Position numbers and translations under genes: made by a program. From Megasphaera paucivorans (GTDB lineage Bacteria > Bacillota > Negativicutes > Veillonellales > Megasphaeraceae), in the NCBI RefSeq assembly GCF_900103535.1, contig NZ_FNHQ01000028.1, positions 1 to 34,395 on the forward strand: 34,395 nucleotides of DNA, in the 5' to 3' direction. The notes beneath the pieces were generated by a model. The model searched no databases. It was not told where the DNA came from and saw only the letters and a program-made list of their open reading frames with translations. Shown here in pieces: positions 7,936 through 16,027 of this stretch. The number at the start of each line of letters is the position of its first letter. The stretch's first letter is position 1.

Positions 7936-8439
7936 TTATTTTTTTTCTTCAACAGCTGGTTCCTTGGAAGCTGTTTCTGTCCGGACTTCCTCTTCTTCAA
8001 GAACCATATCATCCAACAACCGCAGCTGGCTGGTAAGAATCGACCTGACTTTAGCCCGGAATGCATTAACCTGCGTCTTCATTTTGTCCATATCTTTCTG
8101 GGTCGTCTGAACATTAAACGTAGTTTCATCCAACATCTGTTTTTTCTTATTTTCTGCTTCCTGTAAAATCAAATCAGCTTCTTTACGAGCAGATACCTTT
8201 ACATTTTCAGCAGTTTGCTGAGCCAACATCAATGTGCTGTTCATCGTAGATTCCATTTTCTCATATTGAGATAATTTATCTTGCAGCTTTTCACTACGTT
8301 CTTTTAATTCACAGTATTCACGATAGACTTTTTCATAGTCGCCTGCTAAATCATCCATGAAAGCATCTACATCTTCTTCACTGTATCCACGAAAACCGCG
8401 TTTAAATTCTTTATTATGAATATCCATTGGTGTGAGCAT
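7936..8439 (-). CDS. divIVA: Cell division / polarity protein DivIVA
   Basis: A 167-residue DivIVA. The N-terminal lipid-binding domain begins MLTPMDIHNKEFKRGFRGYSEEDVDAF, with the GYSEEDVDAF signature, and is followed by a long coiled coil (about residues 30-135) and an acidic Glu-rich tail. DivIVA recognises strongly curved membrane at septa and poles. The ATG at 8439 has GGAGG 10 bases upstream; the longer open frame to 8490 lacks the family start. It closes the yggS-sepF-ylmH-divIVA group, 50 bases after ylmH. A short hairpin followed by T7 at 7870-7925 may end the transcript only weakly. Confidence 0.93.
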   Translation of the reverse strand: MLTPMDIHNKEFKRGFRGYSEEDVDAFMDDLAGDYEKVYREYCELKERSEKLQDKLSQYEKMESTMNSTLMLAQQTAENVKVSARKEADLILQEAENKKKQMLDETTFNVQTTQKDMDKMKTQVNAFRAKVRSILTSQLRLLDDMVLEEEEVRTETASKEPAVEEKK

Positions 8440-8489
8440 TGTATGATTTCCTCCTAAGTAATTATGAAATACATGCATATTATACATCA

Positions 8490-9278
8490 TTACATATAGC
8501 GTTTCAACAAAACTCCTGTACGTCCCTTACGAGACTGACCGGTTACCGCCGCTACTTCCATCCGTCCTCGTCCGCGCAAGGAAATAACATCGCCCGCCTG
8601 AACTATCTGCGCCGGTCCTTTGGCTGACTGCCAATTGATTTGAACCCGTTCTCCATTAATTGCCTCTGCAGCCTTAGTCCGAGAAATGCCAAATCCGGAA
8701 GAAACTATTGCATCCAAACGCATAGAAGCAACCGTTGTTCTGATTTCCTTAATTTTCTCTTCTTTGGGTACAATTTCCTCAAGCAATGTTTCTTCAACAT
8801 GGACAGAAACCATCGCAATTTTATCAAAATTTTGCTTTAAATAAGGCACCAGATGGCTATCTGCCAACAAAATCGCATTATCTTCTTGCACAAGAATATC
8901 CCCAAAGCGCTTCCGGTCAACTCCTAAACCCATAAGTGCTCCCAAAATATCTCGATGTCCCAACAGCCGGTACCGCGCATCCCACATAATTCGGCATGCC
9001 GTCACTTCATAATCAACCAAGCCCTCATAATCATCACGGATAAATGCAATCTTTACCCGTTCCGCTCCCTGATACCCACCATAAGTGCGTATGGTCAAGG
9101 ATGGCATATGTGCCTGAATCGTTTCTGCTATTTGAACCTCTCCCGGAGAAACAAATTCGCTTACAGCGAACGGACGGCCTTTTCCTGCAGCTGCATCTGC
9201 CAAATCAATCAGTCGTGCTGCTAATTCGCCATTATCGCTGCCTTTATAATATCTAATAACTTTATCTCTATTCTTCAC
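8490..9278 (-). CDS. ylmH: S4-domain RNA-binding protein YlmH
   Basis: A 262-residue YlmH homologue. The N-terminal region (about 1-100) is the conserved YlmH domain. The middle contains GHRDILGALMGLGVDRKRFGDI (about 106-127), the family hallmark. The C-terminal S4 domain (about 185-245) has MRLDAIVSSGFGISRTKAAEAI and a KGRTGVLLKR end. S4 domains bind structured RNA; YlmH is a paralogue-like factor of the RqcP ribosome quality control protein in Bacillus. The start is GTG with AGAGG about 7 bases upstream. It lies between sepF and divIVA as usual, but the membrane gene ylmG that normally precedes it is absent. Confidence 0.92.
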   Translation of the reverse strand: MKNRDKVIRYYKGSDNGELAARLIDLADAAAGKGRPFAVSEFVSPGEVQIAETIQAHMPSLTIRTYGGYQGAERVKIAFIRDDYEGLVDYEVTACRIMWDARYRLLGHRDILGALMGLGVDRKRFGDILVQEDNAILLADSHLVPYLKQNFDKIAMVSVHVEETLLEEIVPKEEKIKEIRTTVASMRLDAIVSSGFGISRTKAAEAINGERVQINWQSAKGPAQIVQAGDVISLRGRGRMEVAAVTGQSRKGRTGVLLKRYM

Positions 9279-9298
9279 TCAAAAACCTCTTTGCCGGA

Positions 9299-9763
9299 TT
9301 ATTGTCCGTCTTGATTCTTCCAAGTTAATGCCGACGCAAAATCATCATACTCATGTTTACCGCGATCAACGCTTACATTGCTGGGCACGCAAAGGAAAAT
9401 ATCTTTCCCTACTTTTTGTATGTTGCCATCTACAGCATATGTCGCACCACTTACAAAATCAACAACACGCTTGGTAATATCCGGTTCTGTTGCTTCAAAA
9501 TTAATAACTACCGGCTTGCGTTCACGCAAGTAATCGGCAATGTTCTGTGCATCATCAAATGTTTCCGGTTCGACAATCATCATCTTCAGCGGTTTATCCT
9601 GCTGTGCCGAACTAAGAGAAGAGGACGAACGATATGGCTGTGCCGTCTGCCGCGGCGCCACTTCATCCTCATATCCTGCTTCATCTGTTTCAAATTCATC
9701 GTCATCTTCATTGACTCCGCCTACAGTACCCACTAATTTGTTCCAAAAATTTTTTACTCCCAT
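9299..9763 (-). CDS. sepF: Cell division protein SepF
   Basis: A 154-residue SepF. A short N-terminal amphipathic segment (GVKNFWNKLVGTVG) can act as membrane anchor, and an acidic, Ser-rich linker covers about residues 20-60. The SepF core from about 62 has MMIVEPETFDDAQNIADYL, KPVVINFEATEPDITKRVVDFVSGATYAVDG and ends with FLCVPSNV. SepF polymerises and links FtsZ to the membrane. GGAGG lies 7 bases before the ATG. The gene follows yggS by 12 bases and ylmH comes 20 bases later, so it is in one operon. Confidence 0.95.
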   Translation of the reverse strand: MGVKNFWNKLVGTVGGVNEDDDEFETDEAGYEDEVAPRQTAQPYRSSSSLSSAQQDKPLKMMIVEPETFDDAQNIADYLRERKPVVINFEATEPDITKRVVDFVSGATYAVDGNIQKVGKDIFLCVPSNVSVDRGKHEYDDFASALTWKNQDGQ

Positions 9764-9775
9764 GTCATGTCCTCC

Positions 9776-10456
9776 TTAGTAATTGCGCGGTCCAAATATT
9801 GCCGTTCCTACACGAACCATATTGGCGCCTTCTTCGATTGCTATTTCGAAATCATGGGTCATGCCCATTGATAAATATTGAATCTGTCCAGCAGGAAACT
9901 TCGTTTGCATATGTTCATATAATGCCCGTGCTATACGAAATACAGGCCGTACATCTTCTACATTTTCATAATCAGGGGCAATACACATCAACCCTTGAAC
10001 ACGCACATGAGACAGTCCCTTAGCCATTTCTATTATTTCTGGAAAAGCGTCTACTTCCATACCAAATTTACTTTCTTCATTAGCCACATTAACCTGTAGC
10101 AGAATATCCTGTACTTTCCCTAAATTTTCAGCCGCCTTATCGACTGCCTTCAATAGGTGCGCAGAATCCACAGAATGAATCAAGTCAAAATGTGCAACAG
10201 CATGTTTAGCCTTATTGGTTTGTAAATGGCCAATCAAATGCCACTTTAAACAGCCGTGAAAATGTTCCATTTTTTCCATAGCTTCCTGAACTCGATTTTC
10301 TCCTACATCAGTTATTCCGCAAGCTGCTGCTTCTTCTACATTTTCCAGCGGATGATTTTTAGTAACAGCCACTAAAATAATTTTATCTGTTCTTCCGGCA
10401 CGGGCAGCGGCATCAGCAATCCGTTTTTCTATAACCGCCACATTTTCCTTAATCAA
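9776..10456 (-). CDS. yggS: PLP homeostasis protein, YggS family
   Basis: A 226-residue PLP-binding protein of the YggS/PROSC family, a single TIM-barrel relative of alanine racemase that handles free pyridoxal phosphate. The PLP lysine is in LVAVTKNHPLE (Lys33). Other landmarks are GENRVQEAMEK, WHLIGHLQTNKAK, LQVNVANEESKFGM, LSMGMTHDFEIAIEEGA and VRVGTAIFG. The start is TTG, with GGAGGGG 7 bases upstream; no in-frame ATG fits. It heads the division operon, the position called ylmE in Bacillus. A 127-base AT-rich gap with a promoter separates it from pgeF. Confidence 0.94.
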   Translation of the reverse strand: MIKENVAVIEKRIADAAARAGRTDKIILVAVTKNHPLENVEEAAACGITDVGENRVQEAMEKMEHFHGCLKWHLIGHLQTNKAKHAVAHFDLIHSVDSAHLLKAVDKAAENLGKVQDILLQVNVANEESKFGMEVDAFPEIIEMAKGLSHVRVQGLMCIAPDYENVEDVRPVFRIARALYEHMQTKFPAGQIQYLSMGMTHDFEIAIEEGANMVRVGTAIFGPRNY

Positions 10457-10506
10457 AAAATATCCCCTCCGTCTTGTACACTAATTGATTTAATTATACT
10501 ACATCC

Positions 10507-10535
10507 ATTATATTTATTCTATTATATATAGTGAA
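10507..10535 (-). promoter_or_regulatory. Promoter of yggS-sepF-ylmH-divIVA
   Basis: The minus strand shows TTCACT (10535-10530), a 17-base spacer and TATAAT (10512-10507), about 50 bases before the TTG start of yggS. A second TATAAT-like sequence a little downstream makes the exact promoter uncertain. Confidence 0.5.
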
Positions 10536-10583
10536 AAGTATAATTATTAGACAAAATTTCCAAGAATTAACATGTACATTTTA

Positions 10584-11393
10584 TCATAACTTAGCAAATA
10601 CCGCCATTCTTCCAGTTATTCCCTGATCACGGCGATACGAGAAAAATTTATCCTCATTATCATACACGCAATTTTCCGTTACGTCTATATGTTCCGGACA
10701 AATTCCTGCTTCTTCCAGCATAATTCGATTAGCTGCCCACAAATCAATAAAACATTTTGTATCTTTCTGAATAATACAAGAAGAAAAAGTCGTTCCCATA
10801 GAGTTAAATACCTGCTCCGTCGCAGGTCCTACTTCAAAATATTTCCAAGAAATAGAAGGACCAATATAGGCCAGCATATCAGAAGGTCGCGTACCATAGG
10901 CAATACGCATAGCAAATACAGTCTTGGCAGCAAGTTTGGCAGCTGTACCGCGCCATCCATCATGAATAACCGCACACGCTTTATGTACCGGATCATATAA
11001 AATGACCGGAACACAATCAGCAACAAACAACGCAAGCGGTATTCCCGGAAAATTAGTCATCAGCGCATCTGTATGAGGCAGTGCTTCCTCATATGACGCA
11101 GAACCGCAGCCCGCTTCGGTCAAACCTACTGCAACAATATTATCTCCATGTGTCTGCTGTGATGTTGTTAAACGAGAAAGGCTAAATCCCGCCGTCTTAC
11201 AAAGACGGCGGCGATTTTCTCGTACATAATCGGCATTATCGCCAACATGCAGCGCCAAGTTCAAAGAACCGTATCCATTCATGCTGACTCCCCCGGAACG
11301 TCCGGTCACTCCATGACAAAAACCAGCAACATTCATAAGTGCACTTTCTTCCCAACATATTCCATTTGTGTGTGAAATCCATTTAGTACTCAT
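10584..11393 (-). CDS. pgeF: Peptidoglycan editing factor PgeF (laccase-domain protein)
   Basis: About 269 residues of the YfiH/YlmD family, once called polyphenol oxidase and now known as PgeF, which prevents misincorporation in peptidoglycan precursors. The zinc site residues are visible: the His of TTSQQTHGDNIV, the Cys of LFVADCVPVILYD and the His of VIHDGWRGT. NLALHVGDN and the C-terminal FFSYRRDQGITGRMA are further hallmarks. The start at 11393 is chosen because GGAGG lies 5 bases upstream and it fits family length; the longer frame runs into the upstream gene. It overlaps the end of the radical SAM gene by 11 bases. Confidence 0.92.
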   Translation of the reverse strand: MSTKWISHTNGICWEESALMNVAGFCHGVTGRSGGVSMNGYGSLNLALHVGDNADYVRENRRRLCKTAGFSLSRLTTSQQTHGDNIVAVGLTEAGCGSASYEEALPHTDALMTNFPGIPLALFVADCVPVILYDPVHKACAVIHDGWRGTAAKLAAKTVFAMRIAYGTRPSDMLAYIGPSISWKYFEVGPATEQVFNSMGTTFSSCIIQKDTKCFIDLWAANRIMLEEAGICPEHIDVTENCVYDNEDKFFSYRRDQGITGRMAVFAKL

Positions 11394-13122
11394 TAATACC
11401 TCCGCAAACATGACAACGCCGACACCCTTCCCAGCAAGGTTTAGTAAATTCACCTTTCTGTGCCTGTTCCAGTTCATATGTTAAATAGTTGGGAGCAAGT
11501 CCCATATCAAGTACCTGCCAAGGTAATACTGCGTGAAGAGGTCGTGACGCATATAAGTATTTTTTCACATCAAGTCCATATTCTTTAACAGCCCGCTTCC
11601 ATCCTTTTACACCCCCGTAACGACTGGCTAACGCCACTACTTCACCTACACGGCGATCTCCACGCGAAAGCACGCCTTGTATATAACATTGCCGCAGCGG
11701 CTCAATCAACAATTCTATCTGCTGTTCGCGGTGAAATGCCTTTTTAACAATATCCAATCGATGCTCAATAACGTTTTTATTAGCCATTGGCATCCATTGA
11801 AATGGTGTACAAGGCTTAGGAATAAAAGGATTGATACTAAGTGTTATTTTTCCTGTATTGCCAATACGTTTCATATGCTCTCTAACACGTTGCGTCATAT
11901 CAACAATAGCCTCTATATCTTCATCTTCTTCCCAAGGAAGTCCTATCATAATATATAATCGCACATGCATAATACCTGCGGCTGTTGCTAAATCAATAGA
12001 TCGAAATAAATCTTCATCGGTAATTCCTTTATTGATGACATCCCTCATGCGTTTACTGCCCGCTTCTGGAGCCAAGGTGATGGTTCTCTGTCCGCTTTCG
12101 GCAAGACCTTTTACAATAGCAGGCGTAATAGAATCAGCACGTAATGATGCACATGAAAAAGAAAGGCCTTCTGAACGGATAAACGATACAAGTTCATCAA
12201 TCTGGGGATAATCAGAAATAGCCGCTCCCATAAGACCAATTTTTTTCCCTAAAGTTTTACCTCGCAGAACAGCTTCTTTTATATATGACAATGGCCGTAC
12301 CCGCGGTCGGCGATAGCAATATCCTGCCATGCAGAAACGACAATGACGCCCGCAGCCACGCGCAATTTCTATCAGATACATGGCTCCAAACGCTGTATGC
12401 GGTGTCGACACAACAGTTTCTCCGGGTTCTGTTAATTCTTCCCACTGCCGCGCAACGCTGGCTGGAGCTCCTTTCTGCGGTATAATGCGGCAAAGATTCC
12501 CTTGTTCATCATATTCATGTATATAGAAAGATGGTACATAAAGGCCGGGAACACCCGCCAATGCATCTAATACATTCTGACGCGTACCGCCTTCTTTTTT
12601 AATTAATGTATATATTTTGAGTAAATCATGAATTACCCGTTCTCCTTCACCCACAATGCAAACATCCACAAACGGAGTCAAAGGCTCTGGATTAAAAAAA
12701 GCCACCGGTCCTCCCATAATAATCAACGGATCCGTTTCCGACCGCTCCACCGCCAAAGGCGGAACCCGGCCCTGTGTAAGTAAATAAGGAACATTAAAAT
12801 AATCCATCTCAAAATTCACAGATAATCCAATAATTTCAAAATCACAAAGAGGTCGCTGGTTTTCTATAGTAAGCAATGGCGTATGATCTTTTTCATACCA
12901 TGCAGCCATCTCCTTATCCGGAACAAATGCACGTTCACACTGCCATCCTTCATGACAATTAACTTCACGATAAATAATCTGCATTCCTAAATTACTCATC
13001 CCTACTTCATACGTATTGGGATAGCAAATCGCCATCGTATGACGAGAACCAAAAGGAAATTTATAATATCCAGTTTCCTCGGCAAGGCGTTCCGCTAATT
13101 TTTGTTCAATACGCCAACTCAT
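11383..13122 (-). CDS. B12-binding-like radical SAM protein (TIGR03960 type)
   Basis: A 579-residue radical SAM protein. The first ~200 residues resemble the cobalamin-binding-like N-domain of this family (NTYEVGMSNLGMQIIYRE, MGGPVAFFNPEPL). The [4Fe-4S]/SAM motif is RGCGRHCRFCMAGYCYRRPR near 255-274, giving CxxxCxxC. The C-terminal CWEGCRRCHVCGG is a second Cys cluster, possibly for another metal. TIGR03960-type genes are usually followed by a DUF2344 gene and RNase G; here pgeF follows instead. The ATG at 13122 has GGAG 7 bases upstream. The reaction is not established for this family. Confidence 0.88.
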   Translation of the reverse strand: MSWRIEQKLAERLAEETGYYKFPFGSRHTMAICYPNTYEVGMSNLGMQIIYREVNCHEGWQCERAFVPDKEMAAWYEKDHTPLLTIENQRPLCDFEIIGLSVNFEMDYFNVPYLLTQGRVPPLAVERSETDPLIIMGGPVAFFNPEPLTPFVDVCIVGEGERVIHDLLKIYTLIKKEGGTRQNVLDALAGVPGLYVPSFYIHEYDEQGNLCRIIPQKGAPASVARQWEELTEPGETVVSTPHTAFGAMYLIEIARGCGRHCRFCMAGYCYRRPRVRPLSYIKEAVLRGKTLGKKIGLMGAAISDYPQIDELVSFIRSEGLSFSCASLRADSITPAIVKGLAESGQRTITLAPEAGSKRMRDVINKGITDEDLFRSIDLATAAGIMHVRLYIMIGLPWEEDEDIEAIVDMTQRVREHMKRIGNTGKITLSINPFIPKPCTPFQWMPMANKNVIEHRLDIVKKAFHREQQIELLIEPLRQCYIQGVLSRGDRRVGEVVALASRYGGVKGWKRAVKEYGLDVKKYLYASRPLHAVLPWQVLDMGLAPNYLTYELEQAQKGEFTKPCWEGCRRCHVCGGINEY

Positions 13123-13152
13123 CTACATTCTCCTCTCCCAAATATACAGTTT

Positions 13153-13182
13153 ATTGTAACATAAATATTATATGGTTGTGAA
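13153..13182 (-). promoter_or_regulatory. Promoter of the radical SAM-pgeF pair
   Basis: On the minus strand TTCACA (13182-13177), an 18-base spacer and TACAAT (13158-13153) lie about 30 bases before the ATG. A competing TATAAT occurs inside the spacer. The rest of the 363-base gap up to 13485 is AT-rich without a convincing gene and ends in the inverted repeat annotated separately. Confidence 0.45.
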
Positions 13183-13371
13183 ATAAATACGTAATATATA
13201 CACAACATGGCGATAATGCTATCTATATAAACATATGTAATGCGATTCATTATGTACCCCAATATACAGAAATATTTTTTTATCCATATACGTTTCTCCC
13301 TTTATATGAAATATATTATTTTCTGTATCATACCTCACGATTCAAAATACAGTGATATCCAACAAACAGCA

Positions 13372-13436
13372 AAGGTCTGCTATATACCCAGAAAACGCAA
13401 CAATTCTGTCGCGATTCAGTGTATATAGCAGACCTT
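13372..13436. repeat. 16-bp perfect inverted repeat, likely terminator of the beta-barrel gene
   Basis: AAGGTCTGCTATATAC (13372-13387) and GTATATAGCAGACCTT (13421-13436) form a perfect 16-bp stem with a 33-base loop. On the minus strand it lies 50 bases after the beta-barrel gene stop and is followed by TTTGCTGTTTG, so it may end that transcript. The long loop and weak T-run are unusual for an intrinsic terminator. Confidence 0.65.
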
Positions 13437-13485
13437 GAAAGTACATGCTTATTATCTTACGTGTCAAATAAAGTATACCCACCTT

Positions 13486-14118
13486 CTACTTCTTGGCCGT
13501 GGAACCACCACCGAAACGATATGACACATTTGCAATAAATCCTTTGTAAGTAATATTATTGTCACTGTTAACTTCCGTGTTAAGATGGCGGTATCCCACA
13601 TTGACATCTAAATCTTTAGATACTGCATACCCCACTCCGGCTTCCCATAAGGATGTCTTCTTTGTTCCCAATGCTCCTTTGGCATACACATCAAAATTAT
13701 TGCCTATAGGCGTTTTAGCAACAACCCCTACCTGAAGCACATTGTTTGTAACATTATATTCACTAGCAACATTTGTTGAATTTTTAATACGGTTCCAGCC
13801 GCCATAAAAAGCAAAATTTTTGTTAAACGAATATACTGCATTAATTTCCTGCGAATTACCTGTCGTCCAATCATTTTTTGTTTTCAAACCATAATACCCA
13901 TATTGTACAGCCCATTGATTGTTTAGTCCATACGTTACTCCGCCGTTCATATTCCATTTACTGCTGGATGATTCTCCACCGCCTTTTGCTTTTACATTCC
14001 AGGTTCCAAGATCAATCTGTGTTTCTCCTTGATTCCACTGGGTTTGCGGAGTAGCAAATGCAAAAGAAGTCACACATGCAGTCAATGCTAATGCCAATGC
14101 TAACGACTTTTTTTTCAT
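13486..14118 (-). CDS. Small outer-membrane beta-barrel protein
   Basis: A 210-residue protein with a Sec signal peptide (MKKK, hydrophobic Ala/Leu run, cleavage after FAFA near 22). The mature part alternates polar and aromatic/hydrophobic residues in short strands: WAVQYGYYGLKTK, NAVYSFNKNFAFYGGWNR, VGVVAKTPIGNNFDVYAKGAL and DVNVGYRHL. The final strand is FIANVSYRF, an aromatic-ended beta-signal for BAM insertion, followed by a short GGGSTAKK tail. This fits an 8- or 10-stranded outer-membrane barrel and supports a diderm host. Substrate or role is unknown. It is a single gene with its own promoter. Confidence 0.85.
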   Translation of the reverse strand: MKKKSLALALALTACVTSFAFATPQTQWNQGETQIDLGTWNVKAKGGGESSSSKWNMNGGVTYGLNNQWAVQYGYYGLKTKNDWTTGNSQEINAVYSFNKNFAFYGGWNRIKNSTNVASEYNVTNNVLQVGVVAKTPIGNNFDVYAKGALGTKKTSLWEAGVGYAVSKDLDVNVGYRHLNTEVNSDNNITYKGFIANVSYRFGGGSTAKK

Positions 14119-14167
14119 ATTCTCACATCCTTTTTTTAGTTATCCGATTCGATGTTATATATATTTT

Positions 14168-14196
14168 ATCATACCACTTTGTAAAAAATAATACAA
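14168..14196 (-). promoter_or_regulatory. Promoter of the beta-barrel gene
   Basis: TTGTAT (14196-14191), 17 bases, TATGAT (14173-14168) on the minus strand, about 50 bases before the start codon. A second copy of ATGATAAAATAT lies just upstream. Confidence 0.55.
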
Positions 14197-14322
14197 TATT
14201 TTATCATAGCTTTGCATCCCTTTTATGTTAACATACTGTACGATAGGTACTTTTAAATTAACATTTTTATTATAGTTATCATTTATTCCCCTATGAGTTA
14301 TCTTTATACATTATGTTTTTAT

Positions 14323-14371
14323 AAAAAAATGACGTCTCTATTGAACTTCATCTTTATAGGGGCGTCATTTT
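14323..14371 (-). terminator. Terminator of the symporter gene
   Basis: A 14-bp stem, AAATGACGTCTCTA (14327-14340) with TAGGGGCGTCATTT (14357-14370), containing two G-U pairs and a 16-base loop. Read on the minus strand it ends in TTTTTTT, 28 bases past the symporter stop codon. Confidence 0.9.
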
Positions 14372-14398
14372 CAATTTCTCGAATATATCAACTTTCGT

Positions 14399-15841
14399 TT
14401 AATGGCTGGCCGGTACCGTATCAACTACCTCTTCTTTGGCAAAACGCAAATTTTCATCTTCTTTAATAGGATTACGCGCCAACGCACTCGTGCCTAAAAA
14501 AACACACCCGCAAACAATCCATTCCATATAAATAACATGTGGCAGAATTCGCACAGAAGGAATCATCATCCAGCAAATTAATACGATAATAGATGCAATA
14601 ATAGTATAAAAAGCACTTTCACGACTACATAGTTTGGGTGCATAAAGTGTCATAAGCACAATGACGCTAAACGCAGCCATCAAGCTAAGTCCCGCCATCA
14701 GCGTAGAAATAATGCCGCTAATAGTAATAGCAAAACCCAGAGTAAGCAAACCCAGAAAAAAAACAGAAGCACGAGTAACACGCATATATGATTTCTCTGA
14801 CATATTCTTATTAATAAACCGCTTATGAATATCATGTGAATAAAGTGTTGCCGAACTCAAAAGCAAATTGCAAGCACAGCTTACATCAGCGGCCCAAAGA
14901 GCAGCCAGTGTAATACCTGCCAGCCATGGATTCAGAGACATAATCATCTTAGGTAACGCCAAGGTAGCCGATATATTAGGATACATTTCCGCAGCGATAA
15001 CCCCTAATAACGCACTGACAAAACCAATGGGAAGCATAATTAATCCCCCTATGATAAACCCTTTTCGAGCAGTATGGACGCTTTTTGCACCAAGAGAAAT
15101 TTGAATAATGCTTTGCAATGAAATATTCACGGTAATTAGGACAACAATCCATGTAATAATCGTCATCGGACCTACTCCGGCAACAAAGTCAAGCCCATGA
15201 ACTTCCGGCAGCTGCATTTGAATTTGTTCCATACCACCTGCCAGGTGAACTGCAATAAATGCTGCCATAATGATTCCCGCATACTTCAATGTCACATTCA
15301 ATAAATTAGAAATACTAGCCGACCACATTCCCCCAATAAGCGTTACCCCAATAAATACGATAGCACTCATGAGCATGCCCGTAAAAGGCGTAAAAATTTC
15401 CGGCATAAGCGCTGATAAAATGGTCCCGCCTGCAACATATTGCATACTCATAATGACAAGCTGAACTAATATCTGACAAAAAATACCCGCGGTCATTCCT
15501 TTTGTATCATAGTAACGTTCTAACATTTCCGGAATAGTAGTAATATTGAGACGGCGATACTTTTTAGCAACAGTAAGTCCCATTACGATGGCACCTATAC
15601 CCCATGCAGAAGTATACCATCCGGCCGAGATTCCCGCCTTATAGGCTTGTTCTGCGACGCCAATTGTGGATGCGCCGCCGACGGCAAGGCCTACAATTGA
15701 TACCATAATAAGGGGAGTAGTTAACTTTCGGCCTGCTAAGATATAATTTTCGGCCTTTCCGGCAGCACGTCTTTTAGCATACCCGCTAATCAAAAATATT
15801 ACACAAATATATACTCCTACAATAATCGCCGAACTATTCAT
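14399..15841 (-). CDS. Sodium:solute symporter family transporter
   Basis: A 480-residue inner-membrane protein of the SSS family, which couples Na+ entry to uptake of a small solute. About 12-13 hydrophobic segments span the length. Family landmarks include FLISGYAKRRAAGKAENYILAGRKL near 16-40, VGLAVGGASTIGVAEQAYKAGISAGWY near 54-80 and the ALWAADVSCACNLLLSSATLYSHDI block near 313. AGGAGGG lies 7 bases before the ATG. Expression is evidently controlled by the T-box leader just upstream, which implies that the substrate is an amino acid or a precursor; the specifier suggests phenylalanine but this is tentative. Confidence 0.9.
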   Translation of the reverse strand: MNSSAIIVGVYICVIFLISGYAKRRAAGKAENYILAGRKLTTPLIMVSIVGLAVGGASTIGVAEQAYKAGISAGWYTSAWGIGAIVMGLTVAKKYRRLNITTIPEMLERYYDTKGMTAGIFCQILVQLVIMSMQYVAGGTILSALMPEIFTPFTGMLMSAIVFIGVTLIGGMWSASISNLLNVTLKYAGIIMAAFIAVHLAGGMEQIQMQLPEVHGLDFVAGVGPMTIITWIVVLITVNISLQSIIQISLGAKSVHTARKGFIIGGLIMLPIGFVSALLGVIAAEMYPNISATLALPKMIMSLNPWLAGITLAALWAADVSCACNLLLSSATLYSHDIHKRFINKNMSEKSYMRVTRASVFFLGLLTLGFAITISGIISTLMAGLSLMAAFSVIVLMTLYAPKLCSRESAFYTIIASIIVLICWMMIPSVRILPHVIYMEWIVCGCVFLGTSALARNPIKEDENLRFAKEEVVDTVPASH

Positions 15842-15901
15842 ATGTTTTCCCTCCTGTTGTGGATATGGTCAATACTTCCCCAAACACTCCGGTATAAAAA
15901 A

Positions 15902-15926
15902 AAATCGCCCCTGAAAGGGACGATTT
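15902..15926 (-). terminator. T-box terminator 2
   Basis: AAATCGTCCCT and AGGGGCGATTT pair over 11 bp with one G-U and a 3-base loop, then nine T on the minus strand. CGTCCCT is the segment that would pair with the T-box in the antiterminator. Confidence 0.93.
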
Positions 15927-15981
15927 AGCTCGCGGTACCACCCTAATAATCTGACAGCATCAAAAAATGATAGAGACAAAT

Positions 15982-16027
15982 AAAAAAGAGTGATACCTAA
16001 GGGACGGATAAATCCGCGGTACCACCC
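15982..16027 (-). terminator. T-box terminator 1
   Basis: GGGTGGTACC (16027-16018) pairs fully with GGTATCACTC (15997-15988), with two G-U pairs, around an inner CGGATTTATCCG hairpin, and is followed by TTTTTT. Its left arm is the T-box itself, so forming it excludes the antiterminator. Confidence 0.75.

Noticed and set aside
13240-13428. 62-codon plus-strand frame in the 13123-13485 gap
   Set aside because: No ribosome site or promoter, runs into one arm of the inverted repeat, and composition (Ile/Phe/Tyr) matches random AT-rich sequence.
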